Shown here piece by piece: positions 58,546 to 64,000 of a DNA stretch of 64,000 nucleotides; the first letter of the stretch is position 1; the number at the start of each line of letters is the position of its first letter. Made by a program: the position numbers and the translations under genes. The DNA is taken from positions 470,001 through 534,000 of the forward strand of contig JAFBJZ010000291.1 of the NCBI GenBank assembly GCA_016785225.1, in the 5' to 3' direction. The DNA comes from Psettodes erumei. Taxonomy: Eukaryota; Chordata; Actinopteri; Pleuronectiformes; Psettodidae. Under the pieces are notes generated by a model. The model was given only the letters and a program-made list of their open reading frames with translations, had not been told where the DNA came from and ran no database searches.

Positions 58546-61500
58546 GTTGTGTGCTACCAGCTTTGTGTTCGTCTTAACTTGTGACCCAGATGAAGAACTG
58601 GTCACATTTGGTGAGCAATTGCTGCAGAAAACCAGGAACCTCCAGAGGGTTTGTGTGTTTTTTTTGTCTTGCACTCTGTTCACTGAGCGGTACAACAACC
58701 CCTGTGCATCACAATGATGTGAAGCAACACAGAAATATCGACTTATTGATATTGTGTTGTCTTTGGCTGCGCCTTGAAGTAAAGTCCAGACCTACATGTT
58801 GTCACATTAACGGTCTGTTCAGGAGGAGATTATATTAAAACTTCTCAGTAGTTTTGCAAAAATCTTTCCTGTTTTATATTTTAAAAAAGGAACACAGTAA
58901 TTTAATCTGAAGCAAAGCAGAAAAATGTTACCCCCAAAGGGTTTTGTTTGAAATGATGAAATAGAAAGCCGTGCTCAGCGACCCTCGTCTCTCTCCAATG
59001 ACCTTTCCCTCGCAGCGCCATTAGACGCTATTAAAAAGGACATTTTTTGAAGTGCTCTGTGGAGGACGATTGGAAAAAGAAACACTGCAGAGATTAACAA
59101 AAGGATCACGGGAAGAGGGAGGAGACGAGTCTGAGTCAGGTGACCTCTTCTGTCTTTGTTCTCATGTGGCACCTCTTTCCTCACGCCGTCCGGCGTTGCA
59201 CGTTACTTACAGTACCTGTTGCACCTGATACGGTACATTTCACCTGAAGCTGCTCATCACCTTTGTTTTGCAGCAGGATGAAAGAGAGCCGCACAAAGTC
59301 GTCCACGATAAATCTCTGATTTAAACTAAACAAAGCGGCCCTCGTGCAGACGCCGTTGCTCTTCGCTCTTGGAAGCCTCTCTGAAACGTCCGCGGGGCCC
59401 GAGGATCGTCTCTTCATTCAGCTTTTTCAAAGCCGGCGACATACGCGCCCCGGCAACGATCCCCGACGCTTCTCTTTACCGCCGCGACTCGGTGGCTTTA
59501 AATCTGCCGCTGAGCGCCGCCGGCGGAAAAGCTCCGCCGAATGTCACACGGCCCCAGGAGCGACGCGATCATAGATCCGGCGCCGGAGCTCTGCTGGCAG
59601 TGATTTCTACTAATTACCGTGAAACGTGTTGCACGGTCTCTTTGGATTCTGTCCTCGCTGAATAAATTACTGAGCCAGAGAGAGAGAGAGAGAGATTTTA
59701 GTACTTTATTGTTAAAGACAAATATCTTTACTCATGACCACCTGGACATATTAGCACAAATCCACCCTCTCACAGTTTGGGCACATTGAGATATCGCTCG
59801 ATACGAAGGCAAGACAGAAATGAGCTCGACACTTTTAAAAAGCAGAAAACACAACCACGAGTGTTTTGTTTTGTTTTGTTTTTTCTCCACTGATGCAACA
59901 CTCTCTACGGATCATCAAAACAAAAACAAGCGCAACTTCTGAAGGAAGCCTACACCCAGTGACCAGAAAAACTCTGTCCCCCTGTGAAAGACCACCCGTT
60001 CCTTTTCTGGGATTTTTGGAAAAATGTTTGAGTCCGTCCTTGGTGGACGAACGTGGGAGACCGTGGGGACGCCCGGGGGGTGAAGTCCTTGAAGCCAGAG
60101 TGTTGCATTGAAAACAAACCCTGGAGGAAAAGATGGCGCTGGTGAAGCGTGTTTGGCATCCAGCTACGATTTGAACCTCACTTCAGCTTGAATGCTGCAT
60201 GCAGCAGAAGAGACGACGCCTCGTACGCTTTTGCGGCGGCGTCCACGACACGCTGCGTCCTGCGGGACCGCGGGTCTGCGGCGGGAACAACGGCCTCTCC
60301 CAGTTTGTTTTTCTTTGGTCACTGAATGTAGACAGACGGCAAGCATCAAGCTTTTCAACTGGCAAGACGACAACAGAGAAGAAGTCAAAGCACAGAACAC
60401 CGACTCGTCGCTCCCGCTGCATCCTTTCTCATGGACAAAACAACGGAAACACATTTAGGACTGTGTTCGCTGAACCTTACGACGGAGCAGACGAACAACC
60501 AAACGTTTGAGCCAGGCCGACACCTCTCAGCGAAACGACAGAAATATACAAGTAGAACGTGAGAGAGTAAAATCCGGCGGTCGCTGCATAGCCTCAAGAA
60601 ATTTACCACGATGGAGGAGGAGTCGCTCGTCTTCAAGTGAACTTCCTGTTTCGTGAAATGTCTGAGTCGTGTCTCTACACGATGAACATCGGCCACATGT
60701 GGATCAGAACCCCCCCTGCTGTTCATTGCTTACACAACAGCCTGTGTACATTTCATTGGAGGCCGGCAGCCGGGCGTGGGGGGCGTTGGGGGGCGGGGTC
60801 AACACAGTCCTCTCATTGATTTGACCAGAGCCGGTGCAACCGTGGCATTGGCGGCGGCCAAATGGGCGGATCGTGGCAGCGCTGTTTAAATACTGTGTTG
60901 TAAATCCCGCGGTGATGATAAGCCTTTAAATGCGTTGTGCGTCACTCCTGCTGCGCGGCCGGGGTTGTGCGTCTTCGTCTCCCTGCGTTCCCTCCAGTAA
61001 GGCAGAAAAAGGCTTTCCTTGTTACACCGGCTTCATACTCATCGCCTCCATTGTGCTCCATGTCGGTAATTGTTCTCACAAGGTCCAACTCTGGGGCGAA
61101 ATGTGTTTGACATTTTATTTGATTAGGTGGGGGGTGGGGGGTTTGCCTTTTGTGTCCCCAGAGGCACAGCAGTAATCATCGTTTTAAATCTTCTGGCAAT
61201 TAAACCCTCAATCCCCTTTTTTGTTTGTCGACGATTACATCAAATTATGTGCCAAGGAATTAGTCGTTAACAAGTCTTTGTTTCAGCGCTGCACTTAGAA
61301 ACCTCACGGTTGTATGTTCGTGCAGACAATCACAGAGGTAATCAATAACGTGATGAATAGCCCTTCACAATTAAATAGGACACCGTAAGCTTCATTTCTT
61401 TCCATTAAAAAAAAAAAAAAAAAAAAACAGCATAAAAATTTGGCGTCCCAACAAATAAGTCTTTTAAAATCCGTCATTAAACGAAGCAGAAAAAACACAC

Positions 61501-64000
61501 ATGCACAGGAGCTATTCACATGCAGACGACACTGAGAGCCTGTAACAACAAAAAAAGTTCACAGTACTTCATTCATACTTCTTTAAAAAAAACAAACAGC
61601 AGAAAGGAGTTGTTGTTGTTTTTTTACACCACAGGCACCAAAAAGTACGAGTTCATTACATTCAGTACTGGAGCGACACATGAAAGCACACTGATTCTTT
61701 TTGATTTGTTTTGTTCAGTAGGAAACGCCCACATCCTCGGTGCGGAGGCGATTTCTTCCTGATGCGCGTGTTGGACGTCGGACGGCCACAGGCTGACACG
61801 ACCTTTTCGGCGTTTCGTTTCTAAATCAAGCTCGCAAAGGAGGTTGGAGTTGTAATCGCCGTTCCCACGTTCGATCCCGGTTCTCAGGAAGTGAAACCAA
61901 TCCATAGTCAGCGGATTTGAAAAAGTTCAGTCAAATCCATTTAAACTCCCCCCTTTCCGACTAACCCATGGCCCACAATGCTTTGCAGCCTACATCACAG
62001 CGCTCACAGATGTACCCGTAGCCTATAGGAATTACATCCAATTAGAAATGGATATGTAAACGGGGTCTCGGCGGTCGGTCAGCCAGAAAATCGCAGGACG
62101 TGTAATAGACGGCAGCGCCGGAGAACAGGCGGCGTGAAAAGGGTTCAGACGAGGGGCAGAGGGGCCTCGCAGCTCGCCGGAGGCCGGAGGCGGGGGGGGA
62201 GGTGTCTCGCTGCGGGACGACGCAGAACGAGGGCTGGTGCCATCTTGGAGGTCCCCGTGGAGACGGTTTATAAACTGGGCCTCATAATCCGATGACGCCA
62301 CTTGACCTCTTGTGCGAGGTCTGACAGCCGTTTGGATAATGCGTTCGTCCGCCGACCCGGGCGACAGGGAATCTTTGTGGGCAACTTACGAAAAACGAAT
62401 CAATAATACATGTCAAAACCTTAAGTGCTGGCTGTGCCGTGTTTTTCATTTTTCCCACGGTCGAGGCGGATCACGGCGCAGGTCTACTTACTGAAACACT
62501 TAACAGTTCAGTGGACCACCCCCCAGTTTAGCAGTTTAGTTTCCAGGAGTCCGCAGCAGGACATTGTCGCGTTCAGATGAAGCTGTCTGATTTTCACATA
62601 ACAGACCTGACGTCAGATTACGTTCGAGCACAGCAGGCTCGCTGTGTGACAGCTTCTCCTGCAGACTTTCACTTCCAGATCAGGCCCTGATTTAGGATTC
62701 GTGACACTGCAAATGATTCAGCCGGCAGTCTGGCTGTTTGGCCGACAGAAAGTCTGATAGTCGTTTAGGGAAAGCAAATAAAACGTCCCGAGTTTTAAAT
62801 CCCGCACTCTGAAATTTCACCCCTGAGGCTTTTTCCTTCTTCTTGTCGCACGGTTTCCGCTAAAAGCCTTCACGCCGGCGCTTCTCGTGTCGCAGTAGTT
62901 GTTTGTCTAAATGCAGCCTCGCGCCGCACCATCGACGTTATGTCACCTTTAACCGATGTGAAGCTTAAGTGCTGCTCGGGTGACGCAACAAGTAAAAAGA
63001 AGACGGCGAACATAAAAACCTCCGATGCTGCCGCGGGACGGATACAGGAAGAAGACCTCCAACATGGCTACCACCTTTTTTTTTCTTTTTTTTTTAACAT
63101 TTTAGCTGTTATTTTATGAATGTGTGGTTTAAGAAATTAGCAAATGATGTTTGTATTTACAGTTTTTACAAGTTTGCTGTACAAATGTTCCTTTTTTAAA
63201 AATGTCAAGTATGTAAAACGCCCTCCGGTACACAACCCTGCGAGAAAACTCACTGTCGTTCACATGGACAAACCGCTCAGAATGGAAGCCTCAGACTCGC
63301 TAACACTTATTTACAGTGCAGGGTCCCCCAATCTACTGTACAGGTTCACTGACTGTGTGCATGGAGAAATTAAAAAAAAAAAAAAAAAGTGAACAGCACA
63401 ACACTTCATCTGAGATTTACACATCGTTGCACTTTGACGCACACGTTTGCAGCGCAGATTTCAGAGCTGTGTGTAAAAAGATGGTTGGATCCTAACCGTC
63501 AGGATCGGCCCTGATTGGTCAGGTAGGTGAACTGAGAGAAACCAGCCGTCCCGCGGGTTGCTCTGCTTTAAGCAAAAACCTCGTGATTAGAGGTTCTGTA
63601 GCGTCTTAACACCAATCAGTCGTTAGCATAATCATTAACGTCGATCGTTAGGCTCCAATCACCATGGGCATAGTAGACCAGCTGCTGTCAGCCTGTATCA
63701 TATGCCTTAATAGTTAATAGCATGCTTTAGTTTTTTGTAATTACAGTTGTGGGTCTGAAAACCCTTCAAATGAGTTCCTGATGGCAGATACCTGAAAGGT
63801 TGCTGTGTCAGTTTCTCTCGCTGGTGCTGAAGTCTTGGATTTGACGTTGGAGCCCTTTTGTCTTCCGAGCCTTTTTTTTTTTTTTTTTTTAATCTGCCTC
63901 ATGATTTGGACGACCGAGGCGGCGCGAAAAAAAGAAAAAGAAATTAAAGTTAAACATGTGTTTTGAGTAGCTTTGTGACTTTTGAAATCTGCTCTGCAAA

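Larger units (their letters stand above)
55610..64000. other. Intron-like or intergenic region without recognised exons
   Basis: Probably the following intron of the gene starting near 54.5 kb, or intergenic. It holds a teleost-type repeat fragment (57,745-57,805), a (TTA)n repeat (58,524-58,545), a GA repeat (59,677-59,695), poly(A) (61,408-61,427; 63,371-63,388) and poly(T) (63,872-63,891). No coding exon could be supported on either strand. Confidence 0.5.

Noticed and set aside
62032..62301. 89-codon minus-strand frame starting at GTG (VASSDYEAQFINRL...)
   Set aside because: No ATG start, Pro-rich low-complexity middle, no recognised family, and no clear exon boundaries; kept out as unsupported.
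63590..64000. tRNA-like or other small RNA genes
   Set aside because: No A/B box pair or cloverleaf was visible here or elsewhere in the window by eye; a covariance-model search would decide.

Overview
This window looks like nuclear DNA of a ray-finned (teleost) fish. One large, intron-rich vertebrate gene dominates it. The non-coding sequence is dense in CA/GA microsatellites, carries a decayed Tc1-type transposon, and contains several interspersed motifs that I recognise from memory as common in teleost genomes. No bacterial, viral or organellar gene organisation is visible. Most open frames are chance frames in introns.

The gene, on the + strand from 9,895 to about 47,880, is the 3' two-thirds of adamts3, a secreted procollagen N-proteinase / VEGFC-activating metalloprotease. 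I could join 18 constitutive coding exons (called w1-w18) with GT-AG splice sites and uninterrupted reading phase. They give 953 codons from the end of the propeptide to the stop at 45,054-45,056. In order they encode a furin site, a metalloprotease domain (HETGHVLGMEHD), a disintegrin-like domain, TSR1, a Cys-rich domain, a spacer, TSR2-4, a PLAC domain and a short tail ending RRPT...ER like mammalian ADAMTS3. The signal peptide and most of the propeptide are not in the window, so bases 1-9,894 are probably part of a long upstream intron.

The most interesting feature is a second version of the first spacer exon. At 29,809-29,892, 545 bp upstream of the standard exon (30,438-30,518), lies an intact 84-bp exon. 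It has good splice sites, the same phase at both ends and a homologous but clearly different peptide (AFSLPKGARNVFLNE against MFLIPPGARHVIIQE). The pair looks like mutually exclusive exons that would swap the start of the spacer and add an N-glycosylation sequon.

Layout: 1-9,894 upstream intron with a GATA-site cluster and a G-quadruplex-like tract; 9,895-45,056 coding exons and introns, including a Tc1 remnant at 40,261-40,870 and a repeat with CTCF/ETS/YY1-like sites at about 33,590-34,001; 45,057 to about 47,880 the 3'UTR; about 47,880-54,300 intergenic, with a 51-copy 14-bp minisatellite at 50,816-51,529; 54,320-55,609 a CpG-rich start and two putative exons of an unidentified + strand gene; 55,610-64,000 no supported exon.
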